Assembly: GCF_003330725.1 (NCBI RefSeq)
Contig: NZ_CP030840.1
Coordinates: 2,108,001-2,172,000, forward strand
Length of the DNA: 64,000 nt
Reading direction: 5' to 3'
From: Acidisarcina polymorpha
GTDB taxonomy: Bacteria; Acidobacteriota; Terriglobia; Terriglobales; Acidobacteriaceae
Shown here: one piece after another, positions 17,292-27,300 of the stretch
How positions within the stretch are numbered: position 1 is the stretch's first letter
Layout: each line of letters opens with the position of its first letter
Position numbers and translations under genes: made by a program
The notes under the pieces: model-generated
The model's input: the letters and a program-made list of their open reading frames with translations, nothing else
What the model was told of the DNA's origin: nothing
Databases searched by the model: none

Positions 17292-18353
17292 CTAAGCTGC
17301 TTTGCTGATGCTTGCCTCACCCGTATTGCGAACTGGGAGCAGCGCGGGGCGTCGAATCCTCTCCACAAGCAACTCTTCTAGAATCAGTGAAGTTCCGCAG
17401 ACAACGAAGGGAATCAGCTCTCCGAATACCCGGGTCTCGATCAAAATGCCGTAGACGAACATGAAGACAGTCCAGATCGGGATCAGCCACATCCAGGCCC
17501 TCAACCGCGGATCCATAATCCGGCGGCGCATCACTGCGACAAACAGCAAGAGATATCCGCAAGCACTCAGCAGCTGCGGCCAGGCATGGGGGGCGAGGAT
17601 CGATTTCACGTTCCAATCCAGCCGCGGGTAGAACTCCGAGGGATTATGAGCGAAAAGGTGCCGGACAAAAACCTGCCAACAGAGCCAGACGAAAGCCAGG
17701 GGCACAACCACCGCCAGCGCTTTGCCGCGAAATAGCAGCCTCCACCGCAGCTTTCCGCCCTCTACCGCCTGATTCAATAAATAAAGAGGTAAGAGCAGCA
17801 AGGTGGTTTCGCGATTAATCGTGGCGACAAGGAAGAGGACGGCAAAATAGCCCCAATGCTTTCGGAAGTAAAGCAGGTACATCGCGGCTGCGAAAAAAGC
17901 GAGGCTGGGAAAGTCGTAGATGAAGCGGAAGTTCTGCACTGTGTGCATCACGTAGGTTGCTGCGCATGTCACCAGCACCAGCGGGTAGACGAGCGGGGTC
18001 AGTAGCTGCCTTCTGGAGCTGGCTTGATAGATCCTGGTGGTGAGTATGCCGGTCACGGCGATGCAAATCACATTCAGCATCGCCTGCACCAGCACTTCAG
18101 GCTGCACGGTCCGGGGGAACCAGAATCGGGACACGGCGAAGGGTTGAGAGAGCCAATGCAGAAGCGAGCTTGCATGCGCCCACCGCATTGGAAAAACCAT
18201 TAAGCAGCGTCCCTGGAAGGGCATCGCCGCGCGGCCTTCTTCGTAAAGCGAGGTGTTGACGTAGGGCCGCGTGAGCCATAGATAGCACCAGGCAAACTGC
18301 AGAGTGGCAACCCCGTATAACGCTAGCAGGCTGAGTTTTCTTCCTTGTCGCAT
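17292..18353 (-). CDS. Polytopic integral membrane protein of unknown function
   Basis: 353 residues with about eight to nine hydrophobic helices spread over the whole length (for example LALYGVATLQFAWCYLWL at the N-terminus, LVYPLVLVTCAATYVM, ALAVVVPLAFVWLCWQVFV, LLSACGYLLLFVAVM and WLIPIWTVFMFVYGIL). A charged NRETTLLLLPLYLL motif lies in a central loop-helix junction. The arrangement of many helices with Arg/Glu pairs near the lipid face recalls polyprenyl-linked sugar transferases of the GT-C type, but no DD/DE signature in the first loop is visible, so I do not assign that function. It stands alone and converges on the ferredoxin operon. Confidence 0.8.
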   Translation of the reverse strand: MRQGRKLSLLALYGVATLQFAWCYLWLTRPYVNTSLYEEGRAAMPFQGRCLMVFPMRWAHASSLLHWLSQPFAVSRFWFPRTVQPEVLVQAMLNVICIAVTGILTTRIYQASSRRQLLTPLVYPLVLVTCAATYVMHTVQNFRFIYDFPSLAFFAAAMYLLYFRKHWGYFAVLFLVATINRETTLLLLPLYLLNQAVEGGKLRWRLLFRGKALAVVVPLAFVWLCWQVFVRHLFAHNPSEFYPRLDWNVKSILAPHAWPQLLSACGYLLLFVAVMRRRIMDPRLRAWMWLIPIWTVFMFVYGILIETRVFGELIPFVVCGTSLILEELLVERIRRPALLPVRNTGEASISKAA

Positions 18354-18515
18354 CGAATGCTGGGCGTCGCGGCTGAGCTGCAGCTATCCTTCCTCTGGCG
18401 ATCCATAGAAGCGGCTATCCACAATGAGATAGTCAGCGTTAGGACGGTAACGAAACTTCAAAGGTTGTAAATGTCCGGTAATGGAGAGTAGAACCAGTTG
18501 AAAGAAGGCCATACG

Positions 18516-19175
18516 ATGGATGTAGTTTTATTTGGAGCGACGGGCATGATCGGTCAAGGAGTGCTCCGTGAATGCCTGCTCTCCCCAGAAGTAGCCCGCG
18601 TCATTTCTGTCGTTAGAACTTCGACCGGGCAGCATCACCAGAAGCTCCACGAGATTGTTCATCAGGATTTTCTGGATTTCCGCTCCATTGAACCCCAATT
18701 ATCGCGGCTCAATGCTTGCTTCTTCTGCCTCGGCGTTTCATCCTCGGGAATGACTGAAGAGCAATACACACACGTCACATACGGCATCGCCATAGCGGCC
18801 GCGCAGTCATTGCTGCGGGCCAGCCCGGAGATCACTTTTGTGTATGTATCCGGGGCCGGTACCGACAGCACCGAGCACGGGCGAACGATGTGGGCACGGA
18901 TCAAGGGGCGCACCGAGAATGCGCTACTTAGAGCAGGCTTTCCTGCCTCCTACATGTTTCGGCCCGGGTTCATCCAGCCGCTTCATGGAATCAAATCGAA
19001 GACCCGGCTATATCGGATTTTCTATGCGTGGAGCGCACCCATGTTGCCGCTCTTGCGTGCCGCATTCCCTCGATCGATCGTCACCACCGAACAACTCGGC
19101 CGGGCCATGCTGTCGGTTGCCAGGGACGGCTATGTGAAGCCAGTCCTCGAGGCGCGAGACCTTAGCACTTTCTGA
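18516..19175 (+). CDS. NAD(P)-binding Rossmann-fold epimerase/oxidoreductase-like protein
   Basis: Atypical short-chain dehydrogenase of 219 residues, with the nucleotide-binding GATGMIGQGVL motif starting at residue 7. It then shows VVRTSTGQ, a CLGVSSSGM strand end in place of the usual NAG motif, VYVSGAGTDSTE and a C-terminal YMFRPGFIQPLHG. This pattern matches the YbjT/HTATIP2-like group, which often lacks a clear catalytic Tyr-x3-Lys. ATG at 18516 is chosen because GAAGG lies about seven bases before it; a TTG at 18498 is possible. The substrate is unknown. It is divergent from the membrane protein gene and converges on the TIM-barrel gene. Confidence 0.85.
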   Translation: MDVVLFGATGMIGQGVLRECLLSPEVARVISVVRTSTGQHHQKLHEIVHQDFLDFRSIEPQLSRLNACFFCLGVSSSGMTEEQYTHVTYGIAIAAAQSLLRASPEITFVYVSGAGTDSTEHGRTMWARIKGRTENALLRAGFPASYMFRPGFIQPLHGIKSKTRLYRIFYAWSAPMLPLLRAAFPRSIVTTEQLGRAMLSVARDGYVKPVLEARDLSTF

Positions 19176-19199
19176 TTAGCAGGTGACGGTGCTTCTGCT

Positions 19200-20261
19200 C
19201 TAGCCGGCCGTCAATCCGAGCAGCTTCCGATTGAAGCCCGGATCGGTCTTGCTTCCAGCGAAATCATCGAACGCCCGGTCGGAGACCCGGATCGAGTGGT
19301 CCCGAATGAACACCGCCCCTTCTTTCGCTCCATCTTCAGCGTTCTTGATGCAGTCTTCCCACTCCAGCACTGCCCAGCCTGGATAGTCATACTGTGCAAA
19401 CTTGCTGAAGACCGCTCCGAAGTCTACTTGGCCGTCTCCCAGGGAGCGGAAGCGCCCTGGACGGTCGATCCAGTCCTGGTATCCGGCGTAGACTCCCGAA
19501 CGCCCGTTCGACCGGTACTCCGCATCCTTTACGTGAAAGGCCCGAATGAAGGGGTGATAGATATCGATGAAATCCAGATAATTCAGCTGCTGGAGCACGA
19601 AATGACTAGGGTCGTACAGAATGCGCGCCCGCGGGTGGTCTCCGACTTCTTTCAGGAAGCGCTCGAAGGTTACGCCGTCATGAAGATCTTCGCCGGGATG
19701 AAGCTCATAGCAGACGTCGACTCCGGCCTCTTCAAAGACATCGAGAATTGGCCTCCATCGCTTCGCGAGTTCGGCGAATGCCTCTTCGATCAACCCCTTG
19801 GGACGCTGCGGCCAGGGATAAAAGAATGGCCAAGCCAAAGCACCCGAAAACGTAGCGTGCGCCGAAAGACCGAGATTTCTGCTGGCTTTCGCCGCATTCG
19901 TCAACTGCTCCACCGCCCAGGCGCGACGAGCCGTCTCATTGCCTCGAACCGCTGCCGGTGCGAAATCATCGAACTGCGCGTTGTACACAGGGTGAGAGGC
20001 AATCAGCTGGCCCTGCAGATGGCTCGATAGCTCCGAGATTGCAAGTCCATGACCGGCAACAATCCCGGCAATTTCATCGCAGTAGGTTTTGCTCGCCGCC
20101 GCCTTCGTCAGGTCGAAGAGGCGGCCATCCCAGGAAGGTATCTGGATTGCCTTATAACCTAAATCGGCCGCCCAGCCAGCCATCGAGTCGAGAGAATTGA
20201 AAGGGGCTTCATCTCCAGCAAATTGCGCTAGAAAGATCCCTGGTCCTTTGATCGTCTTCAT
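19200..20261 (-). CDS. Sugar phosphate isomerase/epimerase family TIM-barrel protein
   Basis: 353-residue protein of the xylose isomerase-like TIM-barrel superfamily (AP endonuclease 2 fold). Metal-binding positions are suggested by the conserved Glu in CYELHPGED, the His/Asp pair in LYDPSHFVLQQL, the FHVKDAEYR strand and the late ewEDC segment (AVLEWEDCIKN). Such enzymes isomerise or epimerise sugars and inositols, and some are dehydratases; the substrate cannot be read from the sequence. It begins 21 bases after the PHP-fold gene on the same strand, so the two form an operon and probably act in one pathway. The start MKTIKGPGIFLAQF is immediately followed by conserved sequence. Confidence 0.88.
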   Translation of the reverse strand: MKTIKGPGIFLAQFAGDEAPFNSLDSMAGWAADLGYKAIQIPSWDGRLFDLTKAAASKTYCDEIAGIVAGHGLAISELSSHLQGQLIASHPVYNAQFDDFAPAAVRGNETARRAWAVEQLTNAAKASRNLGLSAHATFSGALAWPFFYPWPQRPKGLIEEAFAELAKRWRPILDVFEEAGVDVCYELHPGEDLHDGVTFERFLKEVGDHPRARILYDPSHFVLQQLNYLDFIDIYHPFIRAFHVKDAEYRSNGRSGVYAGYQDWIDRPGRFRSLGDGQVDFGAVFSKFAQYDYPGWAVLEWEDCIKNAEDGAKEGAVFIRDHSIRVSDRAFDDFAGSKTDPGFNRKLLGLTAG

Positions 20262-20282
20262 AGTCGGTATATCTCTGCGGCC

Positions 20283-21530
20283 TTAGTCGTACCAGGCGGG
20301 CGACAGCTCCGCACAGGCAGTTGAATGCTCAGATGCCAGAAAAAGCTGGTTTCGGTCGCCGGGGATCAAGCCGCGCATCGTTTCGCGCACGTGACGATGC
20401 TCCATCAAGAGAGCGGCGCCAAACAGCTTCCTGAAGAGGCTCGGCGTGCCATTCGGCCAAAGCTTATAAACCGGGACGACTGCCCCGGCATGGTCCGGGT
20501 GGTAGGTGCGCTCATCCCATTTCCTCTGTCCTTCCGGGTAATTGGGATATTCCCGAATGATGTCGAGGAAGTTCTGCCAGAGCCGCAACCCCATCGGTTC
20601 CTCATATTGCGGCATGAAAAGGACCGTGCTTCGCCGCTCGTTCCTGATCTCCGAAATGAACTCCTCAAAATCCTCTGCGCGAGTGAGGTTCAGGTTGGCG
20701 TTGGGTTCACAGCCGTGACGGTCGCCACCCGAAACCAGCACCTGGTTCCATTTCGCGGCTAGATCGGCAACCCTCTGATTCTCTTCCCGCCGGCGGAGCC
20801 CATTCAGTTCAAAGGCGTGAAGAAAGCGTCCGTTCTCGACGAGGAACCGATCAAGCTCAAACTGGAAAATATTTTCCGGCAGGTCATACAGGTTCCATAC
20901 CGGATGATTGAAGACAATTAGGACGGAAGGCATGCTATGCAATTCCGCTATCATCTCGCGTACTTTGCCGTCTTCACGAGTCGCCGTACATGCCCGCAAG
21001 CTTGACATGATGTCACGCGCGAGTGAAGCGGACAGATTGTGAAGCCCGAGGTGGAACTTCGACGCGCCCCATGGCGCGGTCCATTCCACCGAAATCGGGG
21101 CATCGACCGTCTCCAGCTTTTCCCGGAGCTGCAACGACGCCTCGATGGTGTCATGGTCCGAGAGAGACACCATCGGCAGAAGTCCTATGGACTCGATCTG
21201 CCGCCTCTCCAGCTCGAATGCCCGGCCGCCACTCAAGGGAGGGGTCCAGTAAGCGTGCTCCAGGTTCAGGGCCAAGCCGGTCGTTCTCTTGCAATGCAAC
21301 TCACGGCGCTCCAACCAGGACTTGACTGGCCCTTTGCTGCGCAGAATACCAGCTACGAAACCCAGGCTTTCGCGGGAATGATGAGTATGACTATGGAGTG
21401 AAACTCCGGAACGAAAGGACGCAGGAACGTTGCGATCTCTCGACAGATACACCAGTTGACTTCGCAATAAGCCTCCGCCCAGCCGGCAGCACCTTCTACC
21501 GCGCCGCCCCTTCAGCGAATCAGCAGACAT
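20283..21530 (-). CDS. PHP-fold metal-dependent phosphoesterase-like protein
   Basis: 415 residues. PHP signature motifs are present: the HxH pair in GVSLHSHTHHSRE (about residue 45), the SLSDHDTIEAS motif, a later FNHPVWN histidine and a final GGDRHGCEPN. Together these would bind a cluster of two or three metals for phosphoester hydrolysis. The N-terminal 35 residues are very basic and unconserved, so an internal start closer to the HSH motif is possible. The C-terminal 130 residues, after the PHP fold, are a separate segment with no family I recognise. The gene is immediately upstream of the sugar isomerase-like gene. Confidence 0.82.
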   Translation of the reverse strand: MSADSLKGRRGRRCCRLGGGLLRSQLVYLSRDRNVPASFRSGVSLHSHTHHSRESLGFVAGILRSKGPVKSWLERRELHCKRTTGLALNLEHAYWTPPLSGGRAFELERRQIESIGLLPMVSLSDHDTIEASLQLREKLETVDAPISVEWTAPWGASKFHLGLHNLSASLARDIMSSLRACTATREDGKVREMIAELHSMPSVLIVFNHPVWNLYDLPENIFQFELDRFLVENGRFLHAFELNGLRRREENQRVADLAAKWNQVLVSGGDRHGCEPNANLNLTRAEDFEEFISEIRNERRSTVLFMPQYEEPMGLRLWQNFLDIIREYPNYPEGQRKWDERTYHPDHAGAVVPVYKLWPNGTPSLFRKLFGAALLMEHRHVRETMRGLIPGDRNQLFLASEHSTACAELSPAWYD

Positions 21531-21623
21531 TCTACAGAGCTGTTTATATCACTAAAACTTCAACGCAGAATGAGGGATAATGTTGCGCACGGGCGCACGT
21601 GTCTGCGTTGCCACTCGTTTCGC

Positions 21624-24278
21624 TCACTTCGGCAGAACCTGTGTGCCATGGATGCTGAAGCCTCCTTCGAGGACCTTTGCCGAACCGTCCGGCTGCGATC
21701 CACCGACTGACAACGTGTATTTACCGGGCATCACCGCCCGGCTGCCATCCTCGCGGACGCGACTTAGATCGCGGGCATCGAGAGCAAAATCCACTTGCTT
21801 TGAAGCTCCAGGTTCCAGCGAAACCCGCTTGAAGCCCTTCAAGGCTCGCACAGCAGACGCGCCGGGAGCGGTTAGATAAAGCTGAACAACCTCATCGCCT
21901 TTTACGTTCCCGGAGTTGCTGACGGTCACGCTTACCTGGACGGGTCCGTTAGCTTTCGCCTCAGTAGGGGTGATCTTCAGCTCGCCGTACGAGAAGCTGG
22001 TGTAACTAAGCCCGTAGCCAAACGGATAGAGCACCCGCCCCTTGTAATAGCGGTAGGTGCGATTTTTCATGGAATACTCGTCGAACGCAGGCAGGTCTTC
22101 TACCGATGGATAGAAGGTCACCGGCAATCGACCGGCGGGATTGTTTGTTCCAGCCAGGGTCTCCGCGATGGCCGTGCCCCCCTCTTCACCCGGATACCAG
22201 GCCTCGAGAATGGCCGCCGCATGTTCCTTCGCCCAATCGACTGCTAGCGCGCTGCCGTTCATCAATACGACCACCAGCGGCTTCCCTGTCGCGTTCAGCG
22301 CTTCGAGCAGCTGCCGCTGAACTGCAGGAAGCGCAATGTCGGTGCGATCGCCGCCGCTGAAACCCTCCACGTGGACTGGCATCTCCTCACCCTCGAGGTC
22401 AGGAGATAGACCGACGAACGCCAGGACGACATCCGCCTGTTTGGCCACGGCGACCGCTTGCTCGCGCAGCGCCGCGGCATCCGGCTCCCACTCCATCCGA
22501 ATACCCCCTCCCCGTTCTTGGCCCTGATGCGCATACTCGATGCGAATCGCATGAGACTGGTTCTGTTCGAAATGCACACTGAAGGAGTTTGCCCCACTGG
22601 TGTTTCCCTTTCGCCCACCATCGACCACTTGGCGGTCATCCACAAAGACGCGAATCCTATCTTCTTCGGTGCAGGGATAGCAGTCAGCGTCGCGGAAACC
22701 GAATTTGTAGTCGCCCGCTCCCGGTGCCTGAATCATCGCCGTCCATCGAACGGAATAGAGCGTCGACGATAACCCCGCCACGGGCGAAGCACTCTGCCAG
22801 TCGAAATCAAGATTGGGATCGACGCGGGTCACGACCGGGGTGCCGGACAGGTCGCCGCTGCTGAAATATTCGCCCTTCAGTCCGACCTCGCTGCTACCCG
22901 CCGATGGATGGAAGACCGTCCGAGGAACCACAAGCGGCAGTTCGACCGTGAAAGCCGAACCCTGCGAATAGACCACCTTCGACTTACCGGCAAAGTGGTC
23001 CTCGATCCCCTTTAACGGCACGACCGGGGCGGAAGGAACCCCGTTGTAGTTGCCTTCGATCGATGCCAGGTTCGCCGCGTTCGGGCCGATCACCGCAATC
23101 GTGCCAGTCTCCGAAGCCAGAGGGAGAATACGGGTGTCGTTCTTCAGCAGAACAATAGATTTCTCCGCCGCCTCCAGGGCGGCCTTGCGGTGTTCTGCGG
23201 TGTTGTTCTCCGAAAAGCCGATCTTGGAATAAGGCACGCTCTCCTGCGGATCGAACATCCCCAAGCGGAATCGGGCCGTGAACAGCCGCTTCACCGCGGT
23301 GTCGATCTCCTGCTCGCTAATCTTGTGATCTTTCACCGCCTGCACCAGGGTTGGGTATTCCGGGCCGCAGGTCGTGTCGGTTCCCGCCTTTACTGCGGCG
23401 ACCGAAGCTCCGGTCAAGTCGGTAGCATATTTGTGCCCTTCGGAGATATCTCCGACCGCCCCGCAATCGGAGGTCACGTACCCCTGAAAGTTCCAGGCTT
23501 TTCTTAAGTGCTCTTGGAGCAGCATCGTGTTCGCGCAGGCGGGCGCACCATCGATCGCGTTATAGGCGCACATGATCGAATCCGCATGGGCCTCGGTGAT
23601 CGTCGCGCGAAAGGCAGGCAGATAGGTGTCTTCGAGATCATAGGGGGAGACATTCACGTTGAATTTGTGGCGCAGCGATTCGGGACCGCTGTGCACCGCG
23701 AAGTGCTTAGGTGTCGCAATCACCTTGAAATACTTCGGATCGTTCCCCTGCATTGACTCGACGAACGCCACGCCCAGCCGGCTGGTCAGATACGGATCTT
23801 CGCCATACGTCTCCTGCCCTCGCCCCCAGCGCGGATCGCGAAAGATATTAATGTTGGGCGACCAGAAATCCAGCCCGTAGTAGATGTCGTGGTTGCCATG
23901 CGCGATCGCGTCGCCATACTTCGCGCGGGCCTCGGTCGAGATGATCTCCGCCTCGTGATGAATCAGATCAGTGTCCCAGGTAGCGGCCATGCCGATCGCC
24001 TGCGGAAAGACCGTCGCATAGCCGGAACGCGCCACCCCATGCAGCGCCTCGCTCCACCAGTCATACGCCGGAACCCCGAGCCTCGGGATCGCCGCCGCAT
24101 GGTTCTGCATCTGCGAAACCTTCTCCTCCAAGGTCATCCGCGAGACCAGGTCGTTCACCCGCTGTTCGGTAGGCAGAGATGGATTCTGGTAAGGCAGAGA
24201 AGACTGCGCCAGCGCCCCGATAGAAAACCCGAAGCCTATCGCGATAAATTGTTTTACTAAAGGAGATATCCGCACCAC
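21624..24278 (-). CDS. Secreted glycoside hydrolase family 3 with PA14 insert
   Basis: Beta-glucosidase/beta-xylosidase type enzyme of 884 residues. A signal peptide (about 1-24, ending GALAQ) sends it across the inner membrane. The GH3 barrel (about 40-340) has GVARSGYATVFPQAIGMA, FRDPRWGRGQETYGEDPYL, KHFAVHSGPE and the nucleophile D271 in YVTSDCGAVGD. The alpha/beta sandwich domain begins near 370 and is interrupted at about 460-600 by a PA14 domain (LKGEYFSSGDL, FRDADCYPCTEEDRIRVF), which in some GH3 enzymes shapes the substrate pocket. A fibronectin III-like domain closes the protein (about 780-860). Start is one of two adjacent GTG codons after GAGG. Substrate (xylan or glucan oligomers) is inferred. 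Confidence 0.94.
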   Translation of the reverse strand: MVRISPLVKQFIAIGFGFSIGALAQSSLPYQNPSLPTEQRVNDLVSRMTLEEKVSQMQNHAAAIPRLGVPAYDWWSEALHGVARSGYATVFPQAIGMAATWDTDLIHHEAEIISTEARAKYGDAIAHGNHDIYYGLDFWSPNINIFRDPRWGRGQETYGEDPYLTSRLGVAFVESMQGNDPKYFKVIATPKHFAVHSGPESLRHKFNVNVSPYDLEDTYLPAFRATITEAHADSIMCAYNAIDGAPACANTMLLQEHLRKAWNFQGYVTSDCGAVGDISEGHKYATDLTGASVAAVKAGTDTTCGPEYPTLVQAVKDHKISEQEIDTAVKRLFTARFRLGMFDPQESVPYSKIGFSENNTAEHRKAALEAAEKSIVLLKNDTRILPLASETGTIAVIGPNAANLASIEGNYNGVPSAPVVPLKGIEDHFAGKSKVVYSQGSAFTVELPLVVPRTVFHPSAGSSEVGLKGEYFSSGDLSGTPVVTRVDPNLDFDWQSASPVAGLSSTLYSVRWTAMIQAPGAGDYKFGFRDADCYPCTEEDRIRVFVDDRQVVDGGRKGNTSGANSFSVHFEQNQSHAIRIEYAHQGQERGGGIRMEWEPDAAALREQAVAVAKQADVVLAFVGLSPDLEGEEMPVHVEGFSGGDRTDIALPAVQRQLLEALNATGKPLVVVLMNGSALAVDWAKEHAAAILEAWYPGEEGGTAIAETLAGTNNPAGRLPVTFYPSVEDLPAFDEYSMKNRTYRYYKGRVLYPFGYGLSYTSFSYGELKITPTEAKANGPVQVSVTVSNSGNVKGDEVVQLYLTAPGASAVRALKGFKRVSLEPGASKQVDFALDARDLSRVREDGSRAVMPGKYTLSVGGSQPDGSAKVLEGGFSIHGTQVLPK

Positions 24279-24287
24279 GCACCTCGC

Positions 24288-24313
24288 AGAAAGAGCTACG
24301 CAAGCATCTTTCT
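24288..24313 (-). terminator. Small inverted repeat between the SBBP and GH3 genes
   Basis: AGAAAGA (24288-24294) and TCTTTCT (24307-24313) form a seven-base-pair stem in the 60-base gap between the stop of the SBBP protein gene and the GH3 start. It could be a weak terminator for the former or an operator for GH3. Confidence 0.35.
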
Positions 24314-24338
24314 ACGAGTCGCGGGCGGGAGTCAACTG

Positions 24339-27300
24339 CTAGCTTTTAGGGGTGAATGTCCAATTGAGTATGCTTTGGGTTGACACCTCACCGCCGGTCG
24401 CTCCAGTAAACCCGACATAAGCGGTATTTCCTCCAACTGCGGAGGGAATATCAACTGAAAACGGATGCGTATACTGCGCCTTGGTGATCTGGTCGGTGAT
24501 CGTCATGGTTAATACCGAGTTGGCATAAACGAGTCCGACGACCATGGGATCGCCGCTATGCAGGTTGATACCGGTTCCCGCGAGATTGATCGCTGGGAGT
24601 GTTGGCGCAACTCCTGCGATGTAGACGCCGGTCGAGTTCACGCCTTCTCCCGCATTGTTGAAGAGGTCGAACTTGAGTGCCACGCTTTTCGGAATCGAGG
24701 CGTAGCCGAGCCCTCCTCCAATCCCGCCTAGGGCCACCGGTCCCACTCCCTGGATAGTGAAGGTTAAGCCATCCGCAGCCGGATCGGCTATCTGGAAGCT
24801 GAACTGCGAAGTGAAGGATTGTATGTTCTGGGCGTTCGGGAAGAAAAGGCTCCCGGCCTGGTTTTCACCGCCGGTTGTCAATTGAATCGCTGGGCCAGCG
24901 GGAACGGCGACGCCATTGAGGTAGAGTCCGATTCCGCCATTTAAGCCAGTAGGAAACCTTGGACCGGCCGGAGCGCCGGCAAGGTAGGTCCAGTTCTGAA
25001 TAACGGAGTGTGAGGTCGTCCCTCCGGTACTGCCAGTGAAACCAACATATGCGGTCGAGCCGCCCACCGTTGCTGGGATATCGATCGCCCAGGAGTGCGA
25101 GAACGAATCTGGTGCATAGAAGAGGTTCGTGATGGTCATGTTCAATATGGCGCCGTCATAGGTAACATGGACGCCATAAGGGATGTCGTCTGCAAGATTA
25201 ATTCCAGTTCCCAAGAGATTTATGGCCGGAACTGTCGGTGTATTTCCCCCGGTATAGAGGCCGGTTGAATCCGGACCCTCACCCACATTGTCCCAAATAT
25301 CAAATTTGATGGCGAGGCTCTTTTGGATGGTCACATATCCCAAGCCGGCGCCATCGCCCCCGAGAGCCTTCGGCCCCGAATTCTGGATGGTGAAGGTCAT
25401 ACCGTCCGCGTTTCCCGAAATGTGTAGCGTGAAGTCGGCGGTGAACGATTGCACATTCACTGGAGTGGCATAGAAAGAGCTTCCTGCTTGATCATAGCCA
25501 TCCTGGGTCAGATACAAGTCTCCGTTAAGTACGGCGGCGCTTCCATTTGTGGTTATCGCTGAAGTGTTCAACGGGAAACCCTGGCTAAAGTTGATCCCCG
25601 GTGTCGTTGGGTAAGTCGGCGAGGTATAGGTCGCCGAAGAAACCATGCTAGAGGCACTGTTGTACACGGCGATCGCCTGGATGTGCATAGTTCCTAGGAT
25701 GGTAATCGGAGAATGATACAGCCTCGAAGAGGGCGTGGGTGTGCCTCCATTGATGGTGTAGTAGATCGAGGTATTGGGGGTTGTAGAACTCAGCATGAGC
25801 TGTTCGACTGGATTGTCGCCCGGGGCGTCTGCCACCGCAAAAATTGGCGGACCCACCTGGCTTGCAGTGACCGTGAGCGCTCCGCTGCTTGCCGAGTACA
25901 CATCCGGCTCCCCTAAGTAGCTGGCGGCGATCACATGCTGCGGGGCGAAGAGGATGGTCGAGTAAGTCGCGCTGCCGTTTCCGTTCAGTGCCGACTGCGC
26001 GACAACAGTTCCATCAACCTTCCAAGTAATCTCTCCGGGGGGGATGCCGGTCCCACTGACCGGCTCAACATGGGCAGTGAAAGTGACCTCCTCACCCGCG
26101 ACCGGTGAGCTGTGGTTCGACGTAACTGTCGTTGTCGTCCCTCCGTGGAAGGCGAACTTGGCGACGAACGGACTGCCTGCCCCACCGGCCTCGTTTGTTG
26201 TTTGGAAAGCGCCTCCGGTGACGGGAAAGTCTCGAGAGGCCGCAATTCCATTGATGTAGACGTTGCCGAAACCATCGATCACGGCTTGCCTTGCGGAATC
26301 GCCGTCCCCATGTATATTCCCGCTTCCACCAAGATAAGTGGCATAGAGCAAGGCCGATCCGTCGGCATTCAACTCCGCGAGTACCCCATTCGAAGAATAG
26401 CCAGCTCTTTGGGGGTAATTAACACCCTTGTAGGTGGTCTGGAAGGCACCGGGCGTGACCGGAAACCCTCCGTAGCTGTATCCGGAGACGAAGGCGTGGC
26501 CCTGGTGATCGACGGCGATTCCTATTAAGTCGCCCGGTTTTCCGCTGAGTTCGCCTGTCCCTCCGACGTAGGTGCCATAAATGAGAGCTGTGCCAGTGGA
26601 ATTGAGCTTTCCGGTCCAGCCTTTGCCGCTTGCCTGAAAGGCGCCGCTGGTGACTGGCCCAGTACTAGCTACCGAGTAGACATCTCCGGCACTGTCAACC
26701 GCCATGCTTCCTAGGCCTTCGGAAGGGAAGTAGGTGGAGTAGACGAGGCCTGAGCCCTCAGGGTTGAGCTTGGCCACATAAGCGGTATAAGTATTTACCG
26801 TGCTATAGGCGCCCGGCGTAGTAGGAAAATCGGGGCCGTGCGTATACCCCGCGACATAGGCGTCGCCCGTCCCGTCTATCTCGATGCCGGTAGCATAGCT
26901 TATATTCTCTTTACTCGATGTTGATTGAAGGAAAGTGGAATAGATCAGTGAGGAGCCCGCCGCATTCAGCTTGGTGACAAATCCAACGGAACTGTCTGTG
27001 ATATTGGCCTTCGGCTGGAAGGCACCGGCAGTTGTGGGAAAGTCGGCTGAGGATGTGTATCCGGCGACAAAGGCGTTTCCCTCTGCATCCACCTCGATTC
27101 CAGTGCCAAAGTCACTAGAGCTCCCACCAAGCAAGGTTGAATAGACAATGCCGCCAGTCGGGTTCAGCTTGGTTACGAAGCCTGTACCATTAATGCTGTT
27201 GTAAACGGTTTGGAATGCGCCGGGCGTTACCGGAAAATTAGAGATGGTCGCTGCACCCGTCAAGTACGCATTGCCGGTTGCGTCGACCGCGATCCCATAA

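Noticed and set aside
17124-17381. 85-codon plus-strand frame
   Set aside because: No ribosome site, no family, and it overlaps the 3' end of the convergent membrane protein gene.
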